From positions 3,264,263 through 3,328,262 of the forward strand of contig NZ_LT840184.1 in assembly GCF_900177425.1 (NCBI RefSeq): a DNA stretch of 64,000 nt. The letters run 5' to 3'. Origin of the DNA: Paenibacillus uliginis N3/975 (GTDB taxonomy: Bacteria > Bacillota > Bacilli > Paenibacillales > Paenibacillaceae). Shown one piece after another: positions 49,467-56,506 of the stretch (position 1 is the stretch's first letter; each line of letters starts with the position of its first letter). The notes beneath the pieces are model-generated. The model was not told the origin of the DNA. It saw nothing but the letters and a program-made list of their open reading frames with translations, and did no database searches. The translations under genes and the position numbers were made by a program.

Positions 49467-49540
49467 TTGGGTGGGGAATGTTATCAAGTTCTTGTCATTT
49501 ATGTTATCAAAGTTCTTGTCATCCGACATATGATGCCATG

Positions 49541-49690
49541 TGTCTAATGACACAAAGTTACCTACATATTTAAAGTAAAGAAAGCCTGATGGATCAGGCT
49601 TTTTGTTATTTATGTGTAGGAGAAATTGTGTCATGAAAAAATGCACAAATGTGCCTACATTGTAGGATAATGACACAAAAATGCCTACAT
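49541..49690. mobile_element. Family-2 mini-element
   Basis: It starts TGTCTAATGACACAAAGTTA with CCTACA. It has a terminator-like stem AAAGCCTGATGGATCAGGCTTTTTG, then a reversed-type motif and two forward motifs (GCACAAATGTGCCTACATT; TAATGACACAAAAATGCCTA then CATTCT). The plan (end, hairpin, multiple motifs) is the same as that of the TGTCGG elements but the sequence differs. Confidence 0.65.
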
Positions 49691-49798
49691 TCTGGCGGGA
49701 CTAACAGTACGTATGTTGAACCAGTGCGCCCGGGTACAACCTTATTCAAGTTAAAACAAGCCAAAATGAAACGTTAGCGCTCGAGAATGGCTCCGCCG

Positions 49799-49827
49799 TC
49801 ATTAAGCTAAGGCAGCATAGTTGAAAT
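49799..49827. repeat. A site, shortened core
   Basis: TCATTAAGCTAAGGCAGCAT then AGTTGAAAT; three bases of the core are missing. Confidence 0.6.
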
Positions 49828-49887
49828 GATGTTAAAATGTAAGTGTAAAAAACAATACACAATAATGGTCACAAATGAAGTAAAGGG

Positions 49888-50130
49888 TTGTGGAAAAAGT
49901 TGAAGAAAAGATTTTCGACAGAAAAAGCAGATTGGTCTGATATAAGAGAAAAACAGTATCGACAAGACTGTCTAGATATCGTGCTTCAGTTCGGTGATAT
50001 ACTAAAAAAGATAGATGATAAAGTGTATTTGATAAGAAACGATGAACAAATCGAGATATTGAAACCAGATAAACAAAAATCATTTTGGTATGAAACTTGG
50101 TTAAAAATAAAGGATTACTACGGAGTATAA
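49888..50130 (+). CDS. Small hypothetical protein
   Basis: An 80-residue basic N-terminus then acidic-helical protein (KKLKKRFSTEKADWSDIREK, CLDIVLQFGDILKKIDDKVY, IEILKPDKQKSFWYETWLKI). The start is TTG with AAGGG close upstream, so expression may be low. No family recognised. It lies between an A site and a complete separator, so it is a one-gene cassette. Confidence 0.55.
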   Translation: MWKKLKKRFSTEKADWSDIREKQYRQDCLDIVLQFGDILKKIDDKVYLIRNDEQIEILKPDKQKSFWYETWLKIKDYYGV

Positions 50131-50151
50131 TCTTTTAGCTCCGTATTTACT

Positions 50152-50243
50152 GTTACGCTAACGGGACACTATAGCTTAATAAATAACTAAAACGCGGCTG
50201 CCGGTATAGATCGGCAGCCGCGTTTCGCTATTGGGCAGTCTAA
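50152..50243. repeat. Complete separator: B site, GCGGCTGCC hairpin, A site
   Basis: B: TTACGCTAAC, GGGACAC, TATAGCTTAAT. The stem AACGCGGCTGCCGG...CGGCAGCCGCGTT is perfect. A: CGCTATTGGGCAGTCTAAC. Nearly identical to 22262-22358. Confidence 0.85.
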
Positions 50244-50253
50244 CACTAAATAA

Positions 50254-50262
50254 TGGTATAAT
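50254..50262 (+). promoter_or_regulatory. Extended -10 promoter element
   Basis: TGGTATAAT is an extended -10 (TGnTATAAT) placed 12 bases after the A site. A start of transcription about 7 bases downstream would lie after the ATG at 50263, which supports a later translation start. Confidence 0.45.
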
Positions 50263-50295
50263 ATGCCTGGTGACAAGATGATTGAGGAGAGGAAA

Positions 50296-51303
50296 GTGGA
50301 TCTTGATATGTATTATTTAAGAATAGTTTTCTTTGTTACTAATAATTACGACTTGGACCTCAAAGATGAGAAAATTTTGTTTCAAACAGAAGGTTCTTTA
50401 TGTAACATGAAAGTTGTTCGGATATTTGGAAAGGTAAAAGTCATATTATTGTATGGTGGGTTTAGTACTGAAGAAGTTGCTGTTAGAGAAGGTGAAAAGC
50501 TCTTTTTTAATGTGAAAAAGAGTTTTATTAAACAGGGAATTCCAATTAATATTTCTGGCGGACTTAGGGTTCTCGATACAATTCAAACATCATTTGATAC
50601 TGGGGAGATCACACAAGCTGGCTTAGAATATCTACAGTCAACAGTGCCCGAGTTGGCAAATAGAACAGTGAAAAGTGAAGTTTTAGGAATGGGCATATAT
50701 CAATTAGATGAAGATATCTCGGAGGTCAAATTTGTAGCTCATGATGTGGAAATTATAAGAACAGTAAAGGTTCCAGTTATAAAGATGGAGGATTATAGAG
50801 AAGATGACAAACTTAAAATAGCCTATTCGCTATTAAATTCAAGTAATGCAGTCAACGATCTGAGAGCTAGTTTTATTTTGAAGGTTAGCTCGATTGAATC
50901 ATTAGTGCCAGAGGACCTGCATAAAGACGAAAATTATTGTAGTGTCATTAATCAAATCAATAAAATGATAACAAAGGATAATATAAAACTAGAGCTATCA
51001 GATGTTGAACTAGACAAATTTATTCAAAAAGTAAAAGGTGCTGTCGGTGCTCTTAAGAAAAAATCCATTGGCGAGAAGTGCAGGGACTTAATTGTAAGGT
51101 GTAATATTCATAAGCAATATCAAGGTAAGGATGTAATTTCTTTTTTCAATGAGTGTTATAACTTGAGAAGTGAATTTGTCCATACCGGAACATTTAAAAA
51201 TAAGGTTGATGAAACTAAAAAAATACGTGAATTGGAATTGTATTTGGAAGATTTAAATAGCTTAGTTCTTGATATCCTCGAGTGTTATGAATCATACATT
51301 TAA
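50296..51303 (+). CDS. HEPN-like C-terminal domain protein, possible defence gene
   Basis: A 335-residue protein. The N-terminal two thirds show no recognised fold (YYLRIVFFVTNNYDLDLKDE, NISGGLRVLDTIQTSFDTGE). The C-terminal third is helical and contains FFNECYNLRSEFVHTGTFKN; the R-x4-H in LRSEFVHTG is the catalytic pattern of HEPN ribonuclease domains, as in ApeA-like defence proteins. I take the GTG at 50296 with GAGGAG upstream as start; ATG 50308 is the alternative, and ATG 50263 is unlikely given the -10 element. It is the last cassette of the array. The function is inferred from the motif only. Confidence 0.62.
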   Translation: MDLDMYYLRIVFFVTNNYDLDLKDEKILFQTEGSLCNMKVVRIFGKVKVILLYGGFSTEEVAVREGEKLFFNVKKSFIKQGIPINISGGLRVLDTIQTSFDTGEITQAGLEYLQSTVPELANRTVKSEVLGMGIYQLDEDISEVKFVAHDVEIIRTVKVPVIKMEDYREDDKLKIAYSLLNSSNAVNDLRASFILKVSSIESLVPEDLHKDENYCSVINQINKMITKDNIKLELSDVELDKFIQKVKGAVGALKKKSIGEKCRDLIVRCNIHKQYQGKDVISFFNECYNLRSEFVHTGTFKNKVDETKKIRELELYLEDLNSLVLDILECYESYI

Positions 51304-51341
51304 TTGTAATTCATCTCTGCTTTGAATATCATACAATTACT

Positions 51342-51371
51342 TCCATTAAACTAACGGGCAGATAACATCAA
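51342..51371. repeat. Last A site of the array
   Basis: CCATTAAACTAAC, spacer GGGCAG, ATAACATCAATTAAG. No further A or B site occurs downstream, so this is the right border of the array. Confidence 0.75.
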
Positions 51372-51408
51372 TTAAGTAGAGCCGAGGCAGCTCCATACGA
51401 TAGCAAAT

Positions 51409-51442
51409 AAAAAAGGATTCGGGGTTCATCCGAGTCCTTTTT
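51409..51442. terminator. Bidirectional terminator at the array border
   Basis: AAAAAAGGATTCGG pairs with CCGAGTCCTTTTTT around GGTTCAT. It can serve the array on the + strand and the fusion gene on the minus strand. Confidence 0.8.
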
Positions 51443-51610
51443 TGGTATGTCAGAAGTAGATTACCGTTCTCTTGCAATCGTCCAAGCATTTAGTGTGGGG
51501 TTTTTCCGTATTAAGAGCCGCTGATTTAAGACGGTATTTCTGCGTAAAAGTCATGAGTCGCAGGAGATATTTCCGAGGGTCGGGCTCCCGGAGCGACATT
51601 TGGGTGAGCC

Positions 51611-53569
51611 CTATAGTCCCAGCTGCTGTAGATATTCCGCTGTTTCTACCGGGTGCGAAATCGGGAAGTTGTGGGCAGCCGGAATCTCCAGCGTGCGCAC
51701 GGAGCGAAAAGACTCCGGCTGCCGGTATACCCGATCCTGGGTGCCCCACAGGATCGTAACCCCGTCCTTTCGCAGCGACACATCCTGCGAAAGGCGGAAG
51801 CTCTCTGCGCGCGTCAACGCAGAGAGGGTCTCCGCAGTCGTCTTCCGCACACGCGGCGACTGCAGCTCTTGCAGGACATAAGTGACATACCCCGGCGGTA
51901 TGTCACTTATGTCTGTAAAGCAGCTCTGCGCCATCAGCTGCTTCTTGAGACCCGGCGCGCTCAACCTACGCAGCGCAGCCTCGGTCAGGAAGGCGCTCCG
52001 GTACATCTTTGGAGCGCGGTGCAGGACAGGCTGCAGCAGGTGGAGTCTGCGGATCCGTTCCGGTACGCACGCGTAGGCGTGGGCAGCCAGCAGGCCTCCC
52101 AGCGAATGGCCGACGAGCGTAACCGGGGTGTCGAAAGAACGAATCGCCTCTACGAGCGATTCGATGTGGCCTTCGAGGACGTTCCGCCCGTGGTGATAGG
52201 GCGAACGTCCGAAGCCTGGGAGATCGACCAGACAAACGGTCGACTCCGGGAACTGCTCAGCAAGCGGCAATAGGCAATCCGCACTGCTTAACGTGCCATG
52301 CACGAAGACGATGGTATTCGCTGCGGCAATGGATCCCTCTTGCTTTTTGTTCAACGCTCCATCGTCCGCCCTGTCCATCACGCTCCTCATTTCGGAAGCT
52401 GCCTCGTTCAATGAACCATAATACCTCGTCCCGTTTCGCTCCAGCGTAGCCAATGGACCTCTTTTCCCGCGCATAAATCCGTCTGTATCCACTTGCGAAT
52501 GTACAAGACGAAAATCGAGATCTGCTATAGTGGCAGGCATGATCGAGGCATTCACGGTATGAGCTAGACAGTATCGATGTTGGATTTCACGAGCGGCAGC
52601 CAGGGGATATGCTTGATCCGCCTTGACAATAAAATCCAGCGATTCCTTCGGAATTCCCAGCTTCCGGCCGATGGAACTGCCAAGCACCTTGGATAGTACT
52701 CGAGGTGAGATGGAGCCAACCGGTTTACCCACACGAAGCTCTTTCGTAATGCCTGTCACGAGCTTCGTCATCGACGGACTGTCATTCTTCTCATCCAACA
52801 AATAGTAGGTCCCGTTAACCGGAAGCGCCTCACAGGCAAGGGCACTTATGAAGGCGGCGACATGATCGACATGAACGAGCGGCAACCAATGCGAGGATCC
52901 GCCAGGGACGATGCCCATCATTTTGCGCGCTGCGGATTTCACGAGAATACCCAGCCCCCCGGTTTGCACGGTTTCGCCGTGTTCTGAGCTTCCGATAACG
53001 ACACTTGGGTGGATGACGGAGAGTGGAAAACCTGCTTGTTTGGCACTTTGGCGAATGCGCAAATCGGCAAAGAACTTCATCCGCTCGTAAGGCGGCTCTT
53101 GCTCTAAGTGAGCGATAATAGAATCCGGTGAAAGGATGTTATCGTCGTTAAAGGGACTTTTGAATCCAACGAGATGAATAAAATGCCGCAAACCCTTGCG
53201 TTTATGAATTTCCTCGGCGATGCCGAGCATTTCCTCCGCCGCCTGCAAGAAGACTGTACGCGCTTCGTCTTCGCCCAACAAAATATCCATGGGACCCCCC
53301 GCATGAATGATCACATCCGCCGTCTGCACCAGAGCCCGGTTGGACGCGCTCAATCCAAGGTGGGGCGCACTCAAGTCTCCGATGATAGGGTTTATTCGCC
53401 CCGCGTACTCACGTCCCAACCCCATTTGCTTACACACTTGCTCCCACTTTGCATTGGATCGTACAAGTGCATTGATTGTATGATTTTCTTTAGAAATCGC
53501 AAGCTCCTTTAATGCATACATACCGATAAACCCTGTACTACCTGTCATGAAAATGTGCGCCATCAACAT
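51611..53569 (-). CDS. NAD(P)-dependent reductase fused to alpha/beta-hydrolase
   Basis: A 652-residue fusion. Residues 1 to about 370 form an extended SDR/NAD-dependent epimerase-like domain: HIFMTGSTGFIGMYALKELA (GxxGFIG), VIIHAGGPMD, PYERMKFFADLRIRQSAKQA (YxxxK-like), as in thioester-reductase and sterol-dehydrogenase-type proteins. Residues about 410-652 form an alpha/beta hydrolase: IVFVHGTLSSADCLLPLAEQ, nucleophile LVGHSLGGLLAA, ILWGTQDRVY and final His in IPAAHNFPISH. The fusion suggests one protein that reduces and hydrolyses related acyl or ketone substrates. It is controlled by the TetR gene next to it through the shared operator. Confidence 0.82.
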   Translation of the reverse strand: MLMAHIFMTGSTGFIGMYALKELAISKENHTINALVRSNAKWEQVCKQMGLGREYAGRINPIIGDLSAPHLGLSASNRALVQTADVIIHAGGPMDILLGEDEARTVFLQAAEEMLGIAEEIHKRKGLRHFIHLVGFKSPFNDDNILSPDSIIAHLEQEPPYERMKFFADLRIRQSAKQAGFPLSVIHPSVVIGSSEHGETVQTGGLGILVKSAARKMMGIVPGGSSHWLPLVHVDHVAAFISALACEALPVNGTYYLLDEKNDSPSMTKLVTGITKELRVGKPVGSISPRVLSKVLGSSIGRKLGIPKESLDFIVKADQAYPLAAAREIQHRYCLAHTVNASIMPATIADLDFRLVHSQVDTDGFMRGKRGPLATLERNGTRYYGSLNEAASEMRSVMDRADDGALNKKQEGSIAAANTIVFVHGTLSSADCLLPLAEQFPESTVCLVDLPGFGRSPYHHGRNVLEGHIESLVEAIRSFDTPVTLVGHSLGGLLAAHAYACVPERIRRLHLLQPVLHRAPKMYRSAFLTEAALRRLSAPGLKKQLMAQSCFTDISDIPPGYVTYVLQELQSPRVRKTTAETLSALTRAESFRLSQDVSLRKDGVTILWGTQDRVYRQPESFRSVRTLEIPAAHNFPISHPVETAEYLQQLGL

Positions 53570-53588
53570 CGCCTGCTTTCAATTGAAT

Positions 53589-53608
53589 TTAGTACTGAAC
53601 AGTGCTAA
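53589..53608. promoter_or_regulatory. Predicted TetR operator (fusion gene)
   Basis: TTAGTACTGAACAGTGCTAA: the same 20-bp layout as at 54207-54226 (16 of 20 identical after inversion), 20 bp upstream of the fusion gene start and just inside the tetR end. Two conserved copies next to a TetR gene strongly suggest its binding site. Confidence 0.7.
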
Positions 53609-53623
53609 TTAAGGGTAAAAAAA

Positions 53624-54205
53624 TTACTTTAGCAATAACGCTAAAGTGTGAAAAGACTGCTCCAACAGAGTCGAGTCTTCACTCGCATGCTGGAGGAATA
53701 ATCCGCCTTCAATCGCCGCGACGATGAATTGTGCAGTAGATCTGGCCGATAAATCGGCTTTGAATTCTTGTTTGTGGATCCCTTCAAGAACTAATTGTTC
53801 CACGATGCCGATTTGATCACGGAAAAACCGGCCGACCTTTTCGCGAATTATTGGAGCATCCAGCGGCATCTGTGTATACAGGGTGATAAAGGGGCACCCG
53901 CCTAAACATTCCAACTCTTGGTGTGTCAGCATACGAAGAATAGCTTTGAAACGTTCTTGCACGGTTAAACTCGACCGTTCGGCAATATCGTGAATCATTT
54001 CCGTATAGGTTTGTATGAGTTGATCCATGATAGCGGACAACAGGTCTTCCTTGCTTTTGAAATAATAATAAATGTTCGTCTTGGATACTTTGCTCGCCGT
54101 TACGATATCATCCATGCTGGTCGCGAGATAACCTTTTGACAGGAACAAGGTGGTCGCGACTTGAAGGGCAAGATCGCGGTTGCTGGGTTTATACTTTTTT
54201 ATCAT
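53624..54205 (-). CDS. TetR-family repressor
   Basis: A 193-residue regulator with an N-terminal TetR helix-turn-helix (LALQVATTLFLSKGYLATSM, DDIVTASKVSKTNIYYYFKS) and the usual helical ligand domain with GGCPFITLYTQMPLDA. I place the start at ATG 54205 because the -10 box ends only six bases before it; the frame is open further upstream but those codons overlap the promoter. The mRNA would then begin at or next to the ATG (leaderless). It lies upstream of, and in line with, the fusion gene. Confidence 0.85.
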   Translation of the reverse strand: MIKKYKPSNRDLALQVATTLFLSKGYLATSMDDIVTASKVSKTNIYYYFKSKEDLLSAIMDQLIQTYTEMIHDIAERSSLTVQERFKAILRMLTHQELECLGGCPFITLYTQMPLDAPIIREKVGRFFRDQIGIVEQLVLEGIHKQEFKADLSARSTAQFIVAAIEGGLFLQHASEDSTLLEQSFHTLALLLK

Positions 54206-54206
54206 A

Positions 54207-54240
54207 TTAGCACTATACGGCACTAAAAAAACTTTGTCAA
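54207..54240 (-). promoter_or_regulatory. tetR promoter with overlapping operator
   Basis: On the minus strand: TTGACA (54240-54235), 17-bp spacer, TATAGT (54217-54212), ATG at 54205. The operator TTAGTGCCGTATAGTGCTAA (54226-54207) covers the -10 box, so binding would block the promoter (autorepression). Confidence 0.75.
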
Positions 54241-54248
54241 ACCCGACA

Positions 54249-54512
54249 TGCATATCCTGCTCCAGAAAGAAGGTAATAAGAAGCTGGAATTCAACTATAC
54301 CCCAGCTACAAATGATCTGAAAAATTTGAAGTATATGAAAATCTAAGAATACGGGAGAAAAACGGAGATATGCTTTTTGTTCAAAGAGGGAGGATAGTTC
54401 AATATGAAGCTGTAGTGGAAGCGGATCCGGTATCGAATAAGATTTCTACGGGCTCGTTGCTGTGAAACTATCATCCCATAAACTAAAAAAAGCCGCGATT
54501 ATGCGGCTTTTA
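54249..54512. other. Gap region with a remnant frame and a terminator
   Basis: On the + strand MHILLQKEGNKKLEFNYTPA and TNDLKNLKYMKI (54249-54347) is a coding residue without a start signal. GGAGGATAGTTCAATATG at 54386-54403 resembles the right half of an A site. AAAAAAAGCCGC...GCGGCTTTTA (54485-54512) is a terminator. No complete gene. Confidence 0.4.
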
Positions 54513-54657
54513 ATGGCATAATTTTTTTGACTTCTAGACTGCCATATCCCCATGAATATAAACCTTTACTTGGTTTGTGCAATGCCGGATATACTTATTG
54601 TCATTATACAAATTAGAATGAGTTGTTTTTTTGTTATAATGAAATTAGTAAGAGTAG

Positions 54658-54710
54658 GTAATGTAGGTAACTTTGTGTCATTAATGTAGGCACATTTTTG
54701 TCATTAGACA
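54658..54710. repeat. Family-2 transposon-end fragment, inverted
   Basis: TAATGTAGGTAACTTTGTGT with CATTAATGTAGGCACATTTT then TGTCATTAGACA: two motifs reading outward to TGTCTAATGACA on the minus strand. It is one of the few array-type repeats outside the array. Confidence 0.6.
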
Positions 54711-54720
54711 GAAGTTATAT

Positions 54721-55017
54721 TCATTTGGGGGTTTTTCCGGGATTTAGAAGACATATGTACAAAATACGAGTTTTGTGTAAAAGTAGTAAGTAATATAGAA
54801 ATTCGCCAGCCATTAGGTACGCTCGAATCTCTAAGGTGCTCGGTTTTTCTTCGATGCCTTCGTCCTGAATCATTTTTTCGTATAGCTGCCTTGCTTCGGC
54901 TAGAGTACATCCGGTTTTCTCTTGCACATATTTACAGACATGGAGCAAATAATTCTTTTGTAAATATTCCAAAACCTCAGCAGAATCAACCATAACGCCA
55001 TTTATTTCATAACGCAT
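54721..55017 (-). CDS. Hypothetical protein
   Basis: A 98-residue soluble protein (MRYEINGVMVDSAEVLEYLQ, KTGCTLAEARQLYEKMIQDE, EIRAYLMAGEFLYYLLLLHK). AAGGAG precedes ATG 55017. The C-terminal end runs into the family-2 repeat region, so the last residues may not be original. Not recognised. Confidence 0.6.
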   Translation of the reverse strand: MRYEINGVMVDSAEVLEYLQKNYLLHVCKYVQEKTGCTLAEARQLYEKMIQDEGIEEKPSTLEIRAYLMAGEFLYYLLLLHKTRILYICLLNPGKTPK

Positions 55018-55147
55018 ATCATGAACTCCTTAATCTGTCTTTAATTTTTTTATCAATTAATCCCGATTCGATCAAATTGGCTCATCTCGAACATAGTTTG
55101 TTGATTATATTGTAACAAACTTCTACGTCCAGTCATTAGACATATTT

Positions 55148-55393
55148 CTAATATTTTACCAACAGCTCACCGGCAACTATGAATTGCTTCATTTTCTCAA
55201 TAATATCGAAATGATCATTACTTTTAATTCCTTTGAGTATGACTTGATACACGATTGAATCAACAGTAGTCGGCTTCGGAAATTCAAATACAGCGTATTC
55301 ATAAGCTGAGCAAACCTTTTCTTCCTTGGTGTCTACCTTCGTTACGCCAGAGCTGGTAATGATAATATCGGTGTTTCCGATCGTATATGACAT
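55148..55393 (-). CDS. Hypothetical small protein, possibly paired with the upstream frame
   Basis: An 81-residue protein (MSYTIGNTDIIITSSGVTKV, FEFPKPTTVDSIVYQVILKG, MKQFIVAGELLVKY). AGGAGG lies 5 bases before ATG 55393, overlapping the end of the frame at 55299-55559. The overlap suggests coupled translation. Not recognised; immunity-like size, but that is speculation. Confidence 0.55.
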   Translation of the reverse strand: MSYTIGNTDIIITSSGVTKVDTKEEKVCSAYEYAVFEFPKPTTVDSIVYQVILKGIKSNDHFDIIEKMKQFIVAGELLVKY

Positions 55394-55559
55394 TCTGGCC
55401 TCCTAACTCCGGATGAGCATCTTTATAGGTTTTCAGAACCTCCTCAGCGAATATATAAGCTTTTCGGTCCCCTATCATTTTAACATCAAATTTTATATCG
55501 TTTTTTTCACCAGCGTATATAAGGAACTCGTTGAAATACCTATCCGTTTTTTCAGGCAC
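55299..55559 (-). pseudogene. Truncated C-terminal coding fragment
   Basis: From a GTG at 55559 the frame reads PEKTDRYFNEFLIYAGEKND, IKFDVKMIGDRKAYIFAEEV, LKTYKDAHPELGG, then continues 35 codons into the next gene in another frame. No ribosome site of quality and no upstream domain, so it appears to be the 3' end of a larger lost gene, perhaps of a toxin-like protein. Confidence 0.45.
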
Positions 55560-56032
55560 CCCTTCCTTCTATCCCAATAGCCGGTCATACAATCACTTCC
55601 CACTTTCTTCGGCATTTTTTTGCACAACAAGCGCTGCGTGCTGGTGTGCCCCACTTAAACATATTTCATCACTAAAGACAATTACTTGAAGCAGATTCTC
55701 GATAAAGATCCTGATGTTAGTATTTTTTTTGATGTATAAGAACTCTCAAATTAGATTTAATGGATGCAATGGGCTACCAAATGCCGAACGTAAACTTCTC
55801 CACGAGACCCCCTCCTCCTTTGTGACATTCATAACAACAAAGAAACCATTCCCTCAAGGGTATGGTTTCTTTGTGTAGGTAGGAGTGAACTTCGCGCTCA
55901 TTCAGGACAACGCACTCGCTTCTGTTCGAGCTAGTAATAGCGAGACGGCTTGCTCGCCAATTGCAGTCTGATGATAATCCACACTTGGGTTTCACTTAAT
56001 GGCGTATTCTCCTCGCCAATAATCTCGAAATC
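55560..56032. other. Gap with a terminator
   Basis: No gene is supported. A terminator AAAGAAACCATTCC...GGGTATGGTTTCTTT lies at 55839-55873. A 73-codon minus-strand frame around 55774-55995 crosses that hairpin and is treated as accidental. Confidence 0.4.
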
Positions 56033-56215
56033 TTACGGGTAACTGTAGCCGTACGTCTGGGCGGAAGCTATAACGTTCTCATAATACGAAGGCAGCAAGA
56101 GAACTTGATAATGCAACTCATGCGCTTTCTTTAGAATGCCGTTAATGAGTTCATCATAACAAGAGTTATTGTTATACGGCACAATGACACCGGTCAGACC
56201 CCATTTAGTTGACAC
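56033..56215 (-). pseudogene. LacI-family regulator fragment
   Basis: The frame TGVIVPYNNNSCYDELINGI, LKKAHELHYQVLLLPSYYEN resembles the start of the LacI ligand-binding domain (IxVPxxxN.ff.ellxgi...a....y.vll..s). It stops after 60 residues and lacks the HTH and C-terminal half. Confidence 0.55.
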
Positions 56216-56229
56216 TGAAAAAAGACCCT

Positions 56230-56290
56230 AAGCTGCAAGCTGGTGTCGGTACTCTACCGGCGTCAGCTTCTTTAATTTTCTTGTAGGATT
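56230..56290 (-). pseudogene. IS3-family transposase tail
   Basis: The minus strand encodes RKLKKLTPVEYRHQLAA and a stop, the conserved end of IS3-type transposases (LTPxEYR.QL). It joins directly to the LacI fragment. Confidence 0.6.
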
Positions 56291-56383
56291 GATATTTCTG
56301 AATAAATTCCTTTAGGCAATGTTGCTTCCACTATAAAATCCCTCTATTCGACGTACATTGTGACCATGCGGTTTCAATCCCTC

Positions 56384-56440
56384 CCATGTGTAACTGGTTA
56401 CACATGGACTTGTCAATTAACTAACATTTTGTTAATTGTG
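56384..56440. promoter_or_regulatory. Two palindromes in a gap (operator-like)
   Basis: CCATGTGTAACT/GGTTACACATGG (56384-56407, 11 of 12 matched) and CAATTAAC...GTTAATTG (about 56414-56439). They may be operators of the lost LacI-type locus. No gene is otherwise seen from 56291 to 56506. Confidence 0.4.
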
Positions 56441-56506
56441 TGAAATGGTTGCGGTAGCCAAGCCTAAGCGAGGATTATCAAATAAAAAATGACACAACAA
56501 CGGACT

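Larger units (their letters stand above)
49124..49528 (+). mobile_element. TGTCGG element with internal coding remnant (copy 14)
   Basis: The left end TGTCGAGGGACAAGAACATG is at 49124 and the right end TTATCAAGTTCTTGTCA, TTATCAAAGTTCTTGTCATC, CCGACA closes at 49528. TGTCG/CGACA are inverted termini. Unlike the mini copies, it contains about 270 bp of coding sequence and a terminator. It looks like a larger transposon that lost most of its genes, and it identifies the mini copies as derivatives. Confidence 0.7.

Noticed and set aside
1..51371. CRISPR array
   Set aside because: The recurring units are 0.3-4 kb apart, imperfect, and separated by genes. There are no 30-40 bp spacers and no cas genes.
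51653..52273. A 206-codon + strand frame
   Set aside because: It is the shadow of the GC-rich fusion gene on the opposite strand. The minus strand shows intact catalytic motifs and domain order.
55774..55995. A 73-codon minus-strand frame
   Set aside because: It spans a terminator hairpin and begins and ends in non-coding sequence.
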